Shown here piece after piece: positions 9,894 through 21,227 of a DNA stretch of 64,000 nucleotides (position 1 is its first letter; each line of letters opens with the position of its first letter). The position numbers were made by a program, and so were the translations under genes. Source of the stretch: Rutstroemia sp. NJR-2017a BVV2 (lineage: Eukaryota; Ascomycota; Leotiomycetes; Helotiales; Rutstroemiaceae); assembly GCA_002946415.1 (NCBI GenBank), contig NJPS01000041.1:682001-746000 (forward strand). The letters run 5' to 3'. A model generated the notes under the pieces. The model saw nothing but the letters and a program-made list of their open reading frames with translations. It did not search any database and was not told where the DNA came from.

Positions 9894-10630
9894 GTTGTGG
9901 TGTCGATGTATGTCTTAGAGATTAAGTTTGCAAAAGAAACAACTTGTCTAAGAGTGGAAGTGAAGAATATGATATGAGGAAAAGAATATCATATTATAAC
10001 AGCGAACCACTCAGGCTGAAGATGAGGGTATCTATAGAAAATAATGTGATCTTCCGTCCCCTTGTACGGAAAACAAAGCAAGGCATTGTGTTTTTGGACA
10101 GGGCCCTCATGACCATCCATTCGTCTCTCCACCCATCCACCGCTTCGGGAGATCCTACAAGGGAGGGGAAAAGAAAAAGGTGGTGTGTACGGGGGGATAT
10201 TGCCCCTGCAGGAGATTTACAATGTTGTGCGTTGTGCACCCACCTGGAGCCCGAGGATAAGGTAAAAGCATGGGAAAAGGAAAGACAGGTGGTGTTATGG
10301 GTGTTATGCGCAAGTATCGGTAAGAAGGCCAAGTGCCAGCCACAGGAACCACAGCATCCGAATACAGGTCTGTGTAATTTTGATCGTCTGGGGGGAGGGT
10401 GAGATAAATGTGGAATGCGTGAGTTTAAGTGGGTTGGCTGGGGACACGACCCGACAATTGAAATCGAGGCGTCATATTTCTTCGGGCTCTACTGGGAGTG
10501 TTGTCTGGGAGGGGAGAACTTTGAGGAAACTTTGACGAGGGGAAGTCTGAGATGGACAGATTCCGACCAGGGGAACACATGGACCCAGCTCTCGGCAGGG
10601 GCCGTATGCTGCAGGGGCAGGATATTGTAT

Positions 10631-10668
10631 GGGCAATGGGCAGATGGGCAGATGGGCAGATGGGCAGG
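10631..10668. repeat. 8 bp tandem repeat gggcagat
   Basis: Units start at 10631 (a variant, gggcaat), 10638, 10646, 10654 and 10662 (truncated). The middle three are identical. Confidence 0.85.
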
Positions 10669-10865
10669 ATAAACTATGTGGTGCAAGTGTTTACAGTATG
10701 ATGCTTGCGATAATCTCGACGTTCTTTGGGTCAGAGGAACATAAAAATAGAAGATGCACCTGGGTCATTACTAGGGAAGCATTTCAGGCAGAACCATTCG
10801 CACAATGAGAGGATTTTGAGTTTGCAGCAAGAAACTCGAAAGGATTGATCGATGCATCCGAAAGG

Positions 10866-10912
10866 ACTCCATACTCCATACTCATACTCCATACTCAATA
10901 CTCCCGTACTCC
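10866..10912. repeat. Microsatellite-like atactcc repeat
   Basis: Five imperfect copies of actccat/actcaat-type words follow each other between 10866 and 10912. Confidence 0.7.
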
Positions 10913-12133
10913 GCCAACAGAGTCAAGGACATGGGAAGAAAACCTTCTTTGATTCACAACAAAGCAGGTGAAGCAACGACAAAAGATTGGACGACGATGA
11001 GAAGATGGGGGAAATTGAAGGGGTGGGTGAGCTGCGAAACTGTTTTGCTGTACCGTATGCTCAACCGTCTATGCAGAGCGTGAGACGGAATACAGCTGTC
11101 CGCCCGTATGATTGGTGAAGGGGGCGGATTATGGTTTGGGTGTTTGCACGAGTTACCCAACCAGTTGTGCATCTTGTTATTGCCCAGCTCGTTTATGAGC
11201 GCCTCTCAGCCCTCCAGCCTCATGTATGTACTGGGTTAGAGCCTTGCAATCTTCAAGAGTCCGCTCTATAATAGAACCAAACCCTGTAAAGCCCGAACGA
11301 TCGCATCGAAGCCTAACCAAATAATAGAATCCCGATCGAAGCCAGGGCGTGGCAGCGGCAGCGAATAAGATGGGGCGACGGAGGGGACATGGAGGGGACA
11401 TAGGGTACATGGAGATTGGGAATGATCGCACATGGTGATTGCGATGGTGAATTCTGATCACGATGAGGAGTTATATTTGATCAGTAACACAGACCAGAAG
11501 AGAAAGTCAAGTGGAGCAAATACTTGTAGAAAAGGTTACTGGAAAGGAGTAGGTGACGTGAGGCCGACGATCTTTTGTTTCTAGGCACAGACTTAGAGGG
11601 GAAAGGAGGGAGAAAACTGCCAACTAACTGCAGCTAAACGACTAGGTGCTACAGTTTGAATGTTGTAGAGCGTGTAAAGGACAGTTACTGGTCAGGCTTG
11701 CACCTGTCAACGGACTTAACCGTATCCTAGTCTGGTTCAGAGCTGGCAGTCTAGACAGTAATCTTCCAATCTTAAATACTGGAGATTTGGAGAGTGTCTC
11801 ATAAGACACAATATACATCATCACCGAGTGCACGATCCAGGCGACGGTCGAAGTACTAGTACAGCTTTGGTGGGCGTACAATTCAGGTACGAGCGTATCG
11901 GAGGGGAGAGAGCGAGAATTGGCAGTACAAGCTAAGTAGACAAGCAAGTACTATTGGCAGTTTGTACGAACGGACTCGAAGCTTGCCGTACGAAGTCGCT
12001 TTTCGTTCTACGAATTACGCACAGTACGAAGTACTGCGCTAGTAGTAGCTAGGTACTTTACATCAGATGTTTGGCTGAAGAGCTACCCAGGCACCCAAGT
12101 AGAAGTACTTTCGTACATACTTTAGTAGGATGT

Positions 12134-12162
12134 TATGCTGAAGCTATGCTGAAGCTATGCTG
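12134..12162. repeat. 11 bp tandem repeat tatgctgaagc
   Basis: Perfect units at 12134-12144 and 12145-12155, plus seven bases of a third. Confidence 0.85.
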
Positions 12163-12447
12163 TTTGTGGAGATATTTGGCGTGAAGCTGCCCTGAGCTTC
12201 TCAGTCTAAGCTCTCTAAAGGCAGGCCGACAGGTACGAAGTACAAACATCAGGTACACAACTCCGGTAGCCAGGGGGGCTTGTCGTGCTGTGTAGCTCGT
12301 ACTTGGTGAAAGTATTCGGACCTGGCGAAAGCTCGTCGTACCTGGGCGAATAACCTGGTGACGCGCTTCATCCTGGCTAGGTGGATCTTTACGGTCCCAA
12401 GCACTTGGGAAATGCATATGGGTCCTTCCACTTCGTCTGATCTGACC

Positions 12448-12524
12448 TCATCCCATCTCGTCCCATCTCATCCCATCTTAATGCTTAAGAATCCAAAGCC
12501 CCAAAGCCCCAAAGCCCCAAAGCC
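12448..12524. repeat. Two adjacent short tandem repeats (10 bp and 8 bp)
   Basis: tc(a/g)tcccatc occurs three times at 12448-12477. Fifteen bases later ccaaagcc occurs four times without a mismatch at 12493-12524. Confidence 0.85.
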
Positions 12525-12874
12525 GCAAGGCGAGCGGTGATGGATGGGTGGAGCAGCTGCGAGACGCTCGTGGGTATCGTACGTATAGAGTAGCTGCCAG
12601 GTGGGCATGCTGCTGTGCGAGGGAAGGCGATGTTGCTGTCCTCCGTAGACACGAATGTGCATGGATGTGTCTTGGTAGTGTCTGGGTATTCTATTCTGAT
12701 ACACCCTCCCTCGTGCTGTACTACCGTCTCTTTGCAGTTCCCAAGTTTCTAACCTGCATACTTCCAAACTCCCAAGCTTCCCAACTTCCAAGCTTCCAAA
12801 CTTCCATACATCGTGCTGGCAGACACTCTTGACATTCTAGCTGGGCTGTGTGCGCACGACCTTGAAGCAGATCA

Positions 12875-12900
12875 ATATTCCATATTCCATATTCCATATT
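12875..12900. repeat. 7 bp tandem repeat atattcc
   Basis: Three perfect units at 12875, 12882 and 12889, then a partial one. Confidence 0.85.
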
Positions 12901-13274
12901 ACCTAGAATTGCGGTAGATCCAGCGCGACGGGCTCCTTCGGATCCCGCAGATAAACGAGTCCCAGCAACAAAATACAAAATAGATGGCGATCATCCTTAT
13001 TCATCCTTTTCCATCCTTTTCTCGCTGCCTTTTTCTTCTTTGGGACATTTATCAATGCTTTCGCAAATAGTAGCCAATCGCAATTCACGAAAAGCTATCG
13101 GAGCACTGAATGAAGGCATTCGGGATTTCCTTTGCCCCATACAAAGTTCAAACCCATACTTGGTACGGCAACCCTACAGCCTCCACACTTTACAGTTTAC
13201 AGTTTTTCGTAGAATTGAAGTTGGTTGAAATCCCAAGAATTCGTATTCCGGACGTTGGTCAGAACTCCAGCTAC

Positions 13275-13298
13275 ACGGTTCGACGGTTCGACGGTTGA
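13275..13298. repeat. 8 bp tandem repeat acggttcg
   Basis: Two perfect units and a third ending in -ga, at 13275, 13283 and 13291. Confidence 0.8.
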
Positions 13299-13644
13299 TG
13301 CCTTAGACATACGTCAATGCTGCCCGTTGCTAGGATGGATATTCTAAGGCACTCAGATACGAACGCCCACCTCAGCCCAAGGGAAAATTCATAAAATTTT
13401 CATAAAATTCTCAAATTCTCCAAATCTCAATCCAAATCTTCGTTTTTCTATTTTCAGACGTTTTAGAAATTGTTTGGCAGGTTCAGCTATTCACAAATCC
13501 CGTTGATTTCCTTTTGGGGAAACATCAAATCAAACTCTCATGCACGTTGACTGAGCATTTACACAAATTTGCGACACGACACCATCTTTCCCTTCCTCTT
13601 GCTCTTCTCCGTCTTCTGGAGTTCTGCCTCTTCTCTCCTCCCCG

Positions 13645-13786
13645 CCCTCGTCCTCGCCCTCGCCCTCGCCCTGTCCCCGGTCAATTGCCAACGGCCCTCC
13701 CTTGCTGTTATTGTTTTCTGCTGATCGACCGCCGACCACACAATTTGCATCTGCTTCTGCGCCTGCATCTGCATCTGCATCTGCAA
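13645..13786. repeat. Hexanucleotide repeats upstream of IPI3
   Basis: ccctcg-type hexamers run through 13645-13673, and gcatct/gcttct hexamers through 13747-13786. They lie in the presumed leader of the IPI3 gene and cause long artificial frames on both strands. Confidence 0.75.
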
Positions 13787-14116
13787 GCAGCAGGACGGGA
13801 TCTGGAAAGCCGCACGGCGCCGGACCTGCAGCTCGACCTGCGAGAAAAGATAATTGGAAGCAGACGAAATCGATCGGCGAGCAAAACACTCTAAAGAAGA
13901 ACTTGATACATGATACATCACTTCCAATACACTTTCAATATATCTCGAGCCGAAGTCAACCGGTAACCACCAAAAACGTCAGTCAGAAACATCCGTCTAC
14001 TGATTACTCTTACTCTTCGGAAAACGCGCAAGCAGATAATCCCAATTGGCCAACCAATTCCAATTCATTCTCCAATTCCCATTCAGACATTCAGACATTC
14101 AGACTTCGTGTCGATC

Positions 14117-15536
14117 ATGTTGTCCGAAGAATTCATTACCGCAATCAAAGCGCAGCCAAGATCTGCAAACACGGCCATTGCCAAAGATGTGGGAATTTAC
14201 CACCATACATTGCACCCAACTCCGTCGATTAAATCCAGCTACAAGAAAAGCTCCTCGCCGGTAAACGGTTTGGCTGCCAATTCCACTCATATCTTCGCAG
14301 CACAAGCAGACAAGGCCGTGGTCCATGTTTACTCCAGGGAACGCGGGAACCAGGAAGCGTTAATTTCCTTTCCCGAAAGATTGCATGCATTGATGTTGGT
14401 CGGCGATGGCGTCTTGGTGCTCGGTACAACGGAGGGTCGCGTCATATTGTGGGAGGTATGTTCTGCAGCTTACTGCTCTCCTTCCCGAAAACGTGAAAGA
14501 CTCGTGTATTAATTACGAATGACAGGTTTGTACCGGCAGACAGGTCTCAACATCAGCGGCACATCTGCAAGCAGTTTCATGTCTTGCCGCTACCTCTACT
14601 CATCTCATTACGGGCTCCGATGACTCGAATATCCACGTCTGGTCAATTCCGCAGCTTCTATCTTTGCACACGAACACAAACGAACCGCATGAACCTGTCC
14701 GAACCTTGTCGAACCATAGAGCCGCCATCACTTCCCTGGCGATGGGTCACAGCACGAGTACAACAAACATTTGCATATCGGCGAGTAAGGATAACTCAGT
14801 TATCGTTTGGAATTACCACACGGGTGATCTGCTGCGTACCTTTCTACTCCCAGGCACACCTCTATGTATGGCGTTGGATCCGTGCGACAGAGCTGTTTAT
14901 GTCGGGTTCGAGGATGGGTCGCTGCAAATGATCGACCTTGTCCAGTCCAACTCCGCAATACACCCTCTTCATGATCCGCGACTTCAAAATACCCCCGTAC
15001 AAATCACCGTACCTGCGTGGACGGCTCCATCGGAAATTGGCGCTGCACACTGTCTAGGGCTGAGTTACGATGGAACAAGCTTATTTTCGGGACATGCTTC
15101 TGGAAAGATTGCGCAGTGGGATACTGGTCGACGCGCTTTCTTGCTGGAACTCGCAGATCTAAATGCGCCCGTAACCAATATTGCCATGCAATCCCCCTTT
15201 CCCAAAACCCCTAGAACTAAGCCGCATAGTGTTATCAAACCTAGACTCGGCGAGGGCAATTATACCTTCACAGCTCAATTGAATGAGACCAAAGACTCAT
15301 CACTTTTTAATCAAGCCCTAGTGTTTGAAGGATTCCCAGACGGGATGCTTGAGAGTGCAATTTCAGTACTCGCCGGATCAACGGCTACCACTAATATCTC
15401 TTCATCTTCATCCTCCAGCGAGGAAGAAAGGTTGCGCAAAGAGAACGAAGAATTGTGGAAGGTTATCAATGAGCAACGTGCTCTGCAGAAGAAGACCTTT
15501 GAGAAGTACTCCAAACTCAAGAACGGTAGCGTATGA
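14117..15536 (+). CDS. IPI3: Pre-rRNA-processing WD40 protein Ipi3
   Basis: Exons 14117-14455 and 14526-15536 join in phase 0 over a 70 bp intron (donor GTATGT, acceptor CAG) to give 449 aa. The N-terminus MLSEEFITAI is the characteristic start of fungal Ipi3 proteins. WD-type strands are visible at RVILWE, NIHVWSI, SVIVWNY and GKIAQWD, giving a beta-propeller of about seven blades. The C-terminus is a Ser-rich linker followed by a coiled segment of Glu/Lys/Arg (from about residue 405 to the end). Ipi3 works with Rix1 (Ipi2) and Ipi1 in the Rix1 complex, which matures ITS2 and helps the 60S pre-ribosome leave the nucleolus. An ATG context next to the conserved MLSEEF decides the start. The gene is expected to be essential and constitutively expressed. 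Confidence 0.92.
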
Positions 15537-16265
15537 AACTAAAAGTCTTGTTTGCCTTGGTTGGTTTCAACACTTGTTACATGGGATAGTCGTTGTGTCG
15601 TGTTTGACTCAATCCAAAACAAACCCAGCCAGGACAAATTGGCATCCAAATGCCGCACCAACATTCGGTAAGAGCCGCAAACTGCTAGGCGCCTCTCATG
15701 TTGATTCGTCTCGAGTCATACTGTGAGTACGCAAGCTTTTCCATGCCATCCATGGCGCACGGATCTCGTGCTGGAAGGAGCAATGTTTGCGCTTTATCAC
15801 TCAAGAGTCAGGATAGAGCCGCTCAAGGACTGGGCATGAATTCTCCCTTATTAGAAACCTCACGCGTATGGAACTTGTTTGTATCCTAGGCTCTTGGACC
15901 AGGCGGCCACTATTTCTGGACCGAGAAGATAACGATAGCTTCCGTGCATCTCAATCTGCGCTTATGTGTTTCCAAGGTTAGACAGTAGTAATTGTTAAGC
16001 GGTAGGCTATGTCTATATCTCCGCTGTCAAATCTCAATGGGGCATGGAATGTCCCAAGAATCTAATTTACAAATCTAAAATGGAGACAGCTTTATTCTGA
16101 AATCCCATCCAAAAGTTCGTGATCGTCCATAGTTTCAGTTGAGGCCAATGCTCAAACTTGCCCATGCAAATTGCAGACCATGAATGTGACATACTTATGA
16201 TTGATCCCCTCCTGTATAGTTGCTTTTTGAAATTCAGATGCTCCAGTTAAGCACCGGGAGGGAAA
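15537..16265. other. Intergenic stretch, nothing recognised
   Basis: This is the 3' region of IPI3 and the promoter region of the sedolisin gene. No open frame with a known motif and no clear repeat are seen. Confidence 0.4.
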
Positions 16266-18361
16266 ATGAGAACCAACGCTGTCGTGTATGTCATAGCTGC
16301 CCTGGTGGTAGCGGTATGTGCATCGCCAATTTCACAAACGACGAATACTCATGCGAATACTCACGTCGTTCACGAACGGCGGTCCGTAACACCGCAAAGG
16401 TGGTCAAGAAGTGCCCGACTCCACCCCGCTGCGACATTTCCAGTGAGCATAGGTCTAACGCAGCAAAATTTACATCGCACGGAGGAATTCATCAACGAAG
16501 TCTCTCACCCAGAATCCAAACTGTATGGTCAACATTGGACCCCTGAAAAGGTCGCAGCAACTTTCTCGCCATCTCAGGAGACGATGGACGTGGTTAGAGC
16601 TTGGTTATCGGAGTCTGGAATTGACCCGCTACGAGTTAAGATGTCCAAAGGAAATACTTGGATGACATTCAATGCAACAGTCGCCGAAGCAGAAAATCTC
16701 CTCAAAACAGAGTATCATGTATATCAGCACGATCTCGGCCACAAACATATTGCATGTCATGAGTACAGCATTCCATCCCACCTCACCGAACACATCGATT
16801 TCGTTACACCCACGATACACTTCGATAAGAGACTCGGGACGGAGCGCAAACAGCAACATCATGACTTACCGGGCCCATTGGAGGCGTTAAATAAGCGTGG
16901 TGTCAAACCTCATGGAATTCTTGGTATGCCGGATGATGCGTCTAATCCCAAGCAAGGCGCGCAGGTCACAAATGCTCTTATGTCGCTGAAAAACTGCGAT
17001 ACGATGATCACCACGCAATGTCTCCAGGCGTTGTATAACTTTCCCCCCGGATCGAAGGCCGCATCCAACAATACCTTAGGAGTTGTCGAATATACACCGC
17101 AAGCATTCCTCCAGACTGATCTTAACATGTGGTTCAAACAATTCCAACCTAATCAGCAGAACATGGCCCCGATTGTGAATTTGATAGACGGCGCTGTGGT
17201 GCAGCAGACAAATCAAAGTTTTCAGTTTAACGGTGAATCAGCCCTCGATCTGGAGTTCGCCATGGCATTGGTAAACCCTCAACAAGTTACCGTCTATCAA
17301 GTGGGTGACTTGGTTGAGGGTGGTTCCTTCAACAACTTCCTCGATGCAATTGATGCATCCTACTGCACCGCCGACGGAGGAGACTCCAAAGATCCCAACG
17401 TCGACGGACAATATCCCGATCCCAAACCTGGCGGTTTCACCGGCCAACTCCAATGTGGAGCCTTCCAATCCACCAAAGTAATCTCCACATCCTACTCCGC
17501 CAACGAAGCCGACCTCTCCGCAAAGTACGAGCGACGCCAATGCAACGAATACATGAAGCTCGGCCTCCAAGGCGTATCAATCCTCTACTCCTCGGGTGAT
17601 TTCGGCGTCGCCGGCAACGGAGGCCAATGTATTGACTCCGTAACCGGTGCATACAACAACGGCTCCTCCGGCATCTTCAACCCCTCATTCCCAGGAACCT
17701 GCCCGTACGTCACCAGCGTCGGCGCCACCCAAGTACTCAACGGCTCCACCGTGCACTCTCCCGAATCCGCCTCCCAGCGCATCATCTTCTCCGGCGGCGG
17801 CTTCTCCAACGTCTTCGCCATGCCCGAGTACCAGAAATCCGCCATGGCAGCCTATTTCGCGCAGTCCAATCCGCCGTATTCCGCAGCCCAGTTCAATAAT
17901 TCCCAAAAGGTGCGCGGCTACCCGGATATTGCGGTCAATGGCGTGAATTATGTGACGGCAGTGAATGGGAAGTTTAGTCTGGCGTTCGGCACAAGTGCAA
18001 GCTGTCCGGCGTTGGCGAGTATGATCAATCTTATTAATGAGGAGAGGATTGCGGCGGGGAAGAGTAGTGTGGGGTTTGTTAATCCGGCGTTGTATGCGAA
18101 TCCAGGGGTTATGAATGATATTACGACGGGGACGAATCCGGGCTGTGGAACGAAGGGGTTTGAAGCCGTGCCGGGGGTGAGTTTTCCTATTTTTCTTGAA
18201 TATCTGATTTGTATCTTGGTCGCTTCCCCTCGTTCAGGTTTTCTCGTTCGGAAAGCAATCGTTAGAATCGTTCACTGACTTCTGAGTAGTGGGATCCCTT
18301 GACGGGAATGGGAACGCCGAATTATCCTGCTATGTTGGATATGTTTATGAAGTTACCATAG
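16266..18361 (+). CDS. Secreted tripeptidyl-peptidase, sedolisin family (S53)
   Basis: Exons 16266-18176 and 18290-18361 join in phase 0 over a 113 bp intron to give 660 aa. The second exon supplies the conserved WDPLTGMGTPNY ending. A signal peptide (MRTNAVVYVIAALVVAVCAS) leads into a pro-domain of about 200 residues, as in fungal sedolisins. Catalytic residues are visible: E324 and D328 in GESALD, an oxyanion-hole Asp in SSGDFGV, and Ser577 in GTSASCP. The enzyme should be secreted as a zymogen, mature at acid pH and remove tripeptides from N-termini of extracellular proteins. The family often serves nitrogen acquisition. Ca-binding Asp residues are expected near the C-terminus (NDITTG). 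It resembles the SED/TPP group by length and motifs. The exact paralogue cannot be assigned. Confidence 0.93.
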
Positions 18362-18907
18362 CATGATAGCAATGTTCATATAGAAGAGACATGGGGCATG
18401 ATAGAATATTATAATAATGCATAGAGACTGCAGGCAAGTCGCTGGGCCAGGTGTTCTGGTGTACTGCATAAATGGGTTTAGCATGCCATGAGACAGCATG
18501 ATTGATGCACAGAGTCTTTTGCTCTATGAGACTTAGCTCATTAGATAATATATCTTGAGTAATGAATTATTGGACGATTTCAACTATCTTGTTTTACGAG
18601 TCTAAGGAGAGTGTAAGTGCTTAGAATGAATATAGCACAAACAAGTAACTTGGACTGACTGGGTTCTGATTCCTGGGCTTCCTGTTTCTTGACTGTTAAC
18701 TATCTGTTTTCACTTCTGGACACTCATTGCGTTTTGTGAGGTTTCACAACCTCGAGCAAGAAAGCACTTGGTGCAGCAATTGTATGATAGATTTTCCATG
18801 TTCATCGTGGCTGCGCATATTCAATTCAAAAGAACCAAAATATATACCTAAAAGATAGTCCAAATACGCCGAGCACACCATGCAGCACACCCACCTACTC
18901 CAACCCC
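18362..18907. other. Intergenic stretch between convergent genes
   Basis: 3' regions of the sedolisin and GH125 genes. No coding signal or repeat is seen. Confidence 0.45.
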
Positions 18908-20860
18908 TCAACCTGCCAACCCCTCAACCTGCCAACTCCTTCCCAAAAACCCCGCACCTCCCTTCCCGCTCTTCTCGTCCTCCTTCATCATTCTCAGCAC
19001 CAACTCCCCAAACAGTCCATTCGCCCACCCGAACCATGCCCTGGTCCAATTCGACTCTGCCCATGCATTCACACTCTCATGAATAACACCCGTCCCATCC
19101 GTCGAATCCAGAATCGACATAACCTGCCCCACAACCTCCTCTTCTATCTCTTTCCGCGACTTCCCCAATGTCTCACCCTTCTCAAACGCAGTGATTGCTC
19201 GCACAATCGCAGCCATGGGCCACGGTTTGCCTGGTCCGAGATGTGGACCGCCGACAGCGGAGAGGACCGGTCCAGTCATGAAATAGGGGTTGCTGGGGCT
19301 GAGGACAAAGTTGCGGGTATTGTTGTAGATTTTGGTGTGGTCTATTGGGGGTTCGGACTTGGGGAGTGGGAAGGACGAATTGTCATAGTCGAATAGAGGC
19401 ATGGAGAGAAGGGACGGTACGTTTGCGTCGTCCATGAGATTCGCACCTCCGTATCCATCAATTTCATATGCCCAGATATCGCCAAATTCACGATGATGTA
19501 CAACTGCGTCTCGGTCGATGGCTTTTCGGATACCGAGAGCGAAGTCGAGCATTTCCGACGTTAAGTTCTTGGCTTTCTCTCCTTCTAGCTTGCCCATGAT
19601 CAAGGAAGCTTCTTCGAGATACTTCGCCCACATCATATTTGCAGGGACTAGAAGTTGGTAGATACATGCGTCGTCCGATGGTCGAAATGCACTTCTCACC
19701 ATTCCGTTTTCCTTCGTGGGATTTCCCAATCCGTCATTGGATAAGGTCTCCGTACCACGATTCGTCCAGCCGGTGAAGGTCCACGCAGAATGCTCGACCT
19801 TACCCTCCTTACTATACGTTCCTAATCTCATCGCGCCGGCTGCTTCAACAGCTGCTTTCACTGCGTCAATCCATTGATACTTCTGGAAAAACGCGAGGTC
19901 TTTCGTCCTCTCATAATAAGCAGTGGAGATTTGCAGGAATGACGCCAATGAGTCCAATTCCCACTTGCAGTCAAAAACTTTCTCTGGGTTGTAAGGAGGC
20001 ATGGGATGGTTCTGGCTGTAGGCCCCATTTCTCGGACGCTCCAATCCAGACTCTGGAGGTGGTTGGAAACTATGACAATATGGCGAAATAAGGATATATC
20101 GGGCATGCAGATTTATAACACCTCTCCATAAACTCGCGAGTGAGTCGCGATTATCCGACGCCTCGAGAAGAGGCAAGTAAGAGTAAATCTGTGAAGCAGA
20201 ATCACGTAACCACATCGCATCAATATCACCAGTAATCACAAACGCCAATTCCTGGTCCGTAACTGTCTGATTTTTCGTAATAGGATCGATCTCTGTAGCG
20301 TATCCTCGCCATTTGATGGTTGTGTCGAGAGTATTCGGATAGCTGTTTTCGAACAATCGGAACAAATCAGGATCTCTGATTATGCCCTTCATCTGCTCGA
20401 TGAGCTTTTCTAGCGATGGAAGATTAAAAGTACGACATTCTGGAGCAGGACGCGAATAGGGGAATTTCCGTTGCCCACCCGACAGTGGTCCTTGCTTCAT
20501 GTGTTGAAGTTTTTCGTAGCTTGGACAAGTGATGGGTGGTGGCGAAGATGTGGGTATTGATTTTGGAGGAGGTGCTTCGCCGGTTGGCGTGGTCTGGATC
20601 GGTTTGGCATCTTCGACGAGAAGCGTCTCACTGGTCTCATCGCTCTTTGGTTTGGATTCTGCAGGTGGTGATTCGGGAGTTGTCGGTGAAAGAGCAGGCT
20701 TGTTCAAACTATCCTGATTGTGTGAAGATGCTGTCGCTGGATTATTGGTTTCAGGGTATTTCCACGTGACGTACTCGCTCTTGCTGTAAAAGGTATATAC
20801 AAGGACGGAACTCAAAAGAAATGCAATGATCGCAATGCGACGGAACTGTATCCGCATCAT
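18908..20860 (-). CDS. GH125 exo-alpha-1,6-mannosidase, Mug157-like
   Basis: One uninterrupted frame of 650 aa. The open frame extends upstream, but the first ATG codons in it are at 20860 and 20857 (MMRIQFRRIA), so I start there. A type II signal anchor follows at once (about residues 9-24, IIAFLLSSVLVYTF), so the protein is lumenal in the secretory pathway. A Pro/Ser/Thr-rich stem of about 80 residues precedes the catalytic domain. GH125 signatures are clear: DIDAMWLRDSASQIYSYLPLL, ISPYCHSFQPP and CKWELDSLASFLQIS. Known GH125 enzymes trim alpha-1,6-mannose from N-glycans. The S. pombe homologue mug157 is up-regulated in meiosis. The likely role is Golgi glycan or cell-wall mannan processing. 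Confidence 0.92.
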   Translation of the reverse strand: MMRIQFRRIAIIAFLLSSVLVYTFYSKSEYVTWKYPETNNPATASSHNQDSLNKPALSPTTPESPPAESKPKSDETSETLLVEDAKPIQTTPTGEAPPPKSIPTSSPPPITCPSYEKLQHMKQGPLSGGQRKFPYSRPAPECRTFNLPSLEKLIEQMKGIIRDPDLFRLFENSYPNTLDTTIKWRGYATEIDPITKNQTVTDQELAFVITGDIDAMWLRDSASQIYSYLPLLEASDNRDSLASLWRGVINLHARYILISPYCHSFQPPPESGLERPRNGAYSQNHPMPPYNPEKVFDCKWELDSLASFLQISTAYYERTKDLAFFQKYQWIDAVKAAVEAAGAMRLGTYSKEGKVEHSAWTFTGWTNRGTETLSNDGLGNPTKENGMVRSAFRPSDDACIYQLLVPANMMWAKYLEEASLIMGKLEGEKAKNLTSEMLDFALGIRKAIDRDAVVHHREFGDIWAYEIDGYGGANLMDDANVPSLLSMPLFDYDNSSFPLPKSEPPIDHTKIYNNTRNFVLSPSNPYFMTGPVLSAVGGPHLGPGKPWPMAAIVRAITAFEKGETLGKSRKEIEEEVVGQVMSILDSTDGTGVIHESVNAWAESNWTRAWFGWANGLFGELVLRMMKEDEKSGKGGAGFLGRSWQVEGLAG

Positions 20861-21227
20861 GATGTAGAGATATTGAATGGCGATATCGACTTCGATACCA
20901 ATCCCATTGTCTTCATCCGTGTAGTTGATCGCGTAGTTGGTTTTGTTGTTGCTGTTGGTTTCATGAAAGAAAAGGCCAGACAATCATCATGCAAGGAAAG
21001 TAGTGCGCAGAAGACTTAGCTGCTTCTTCCTTTCACTACTTACGGAGTACAGAGTCAGAGTACAGACTAAAACAGCCCCCTCTTGGACCTCTTGGACCCT
21101 GACTAATGGAAACCCAGCGTGCCAGCTATCATATTTCGTACTCCGTACAACACGGTTTCCACTGTGGTTGTCGACTTGTCGGCTTGGCAGCGGTAGAACA
21201 CTTTAGCCGCACCACTGCTCTCTCCAT
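20861..21227. other. Promoter region of the GH125 gene
   Basis: It contains the motif TACGGAGTAC at 21041-21050 and its inverted form GTACTCCGTAC at 21138-21148, about 100 bp apart. No gene is seen. Confidence 0.45.

Larger units (their letters stand above)
9894..14116. other. 4.2 kb gene-free block between divergent genes
   Basis: Frames of 60-176 codons occur on both strands, but none has a recognisable motif and several are translations of simple repeats. At least eight different short tandem repeats are spread through it (listed separately where clean). Around 11940-12120 the sequence is full of AGTAC/GTACGAAG words, including an inverted repeat CAGTAC-GAA-GTACTG at 12022-12036. The last ~600 bp before 14117 are pyrimidine-rich, as expected for the 5' untranslated region and promoter of IPI3. 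Confidence 0.45.

Noticed and set aside
9944..10672. Plus frames of 85-152 codons in the gene-free block
   Set aside because: Sequence is low-complexity and contains tandem repeats; no motif or splice logic.
13514..14232. Long frames on both strands upstream of IPI3
   Set aside because: They arise from hexanucleotide repeats and overlap each other. The conserved Ipi3 start is at 14117.
15325..15726. 133-codon plus frame at the end of IPI3
   Set aside because: It is an out-of-frame shadow of the real IPI3 exon.
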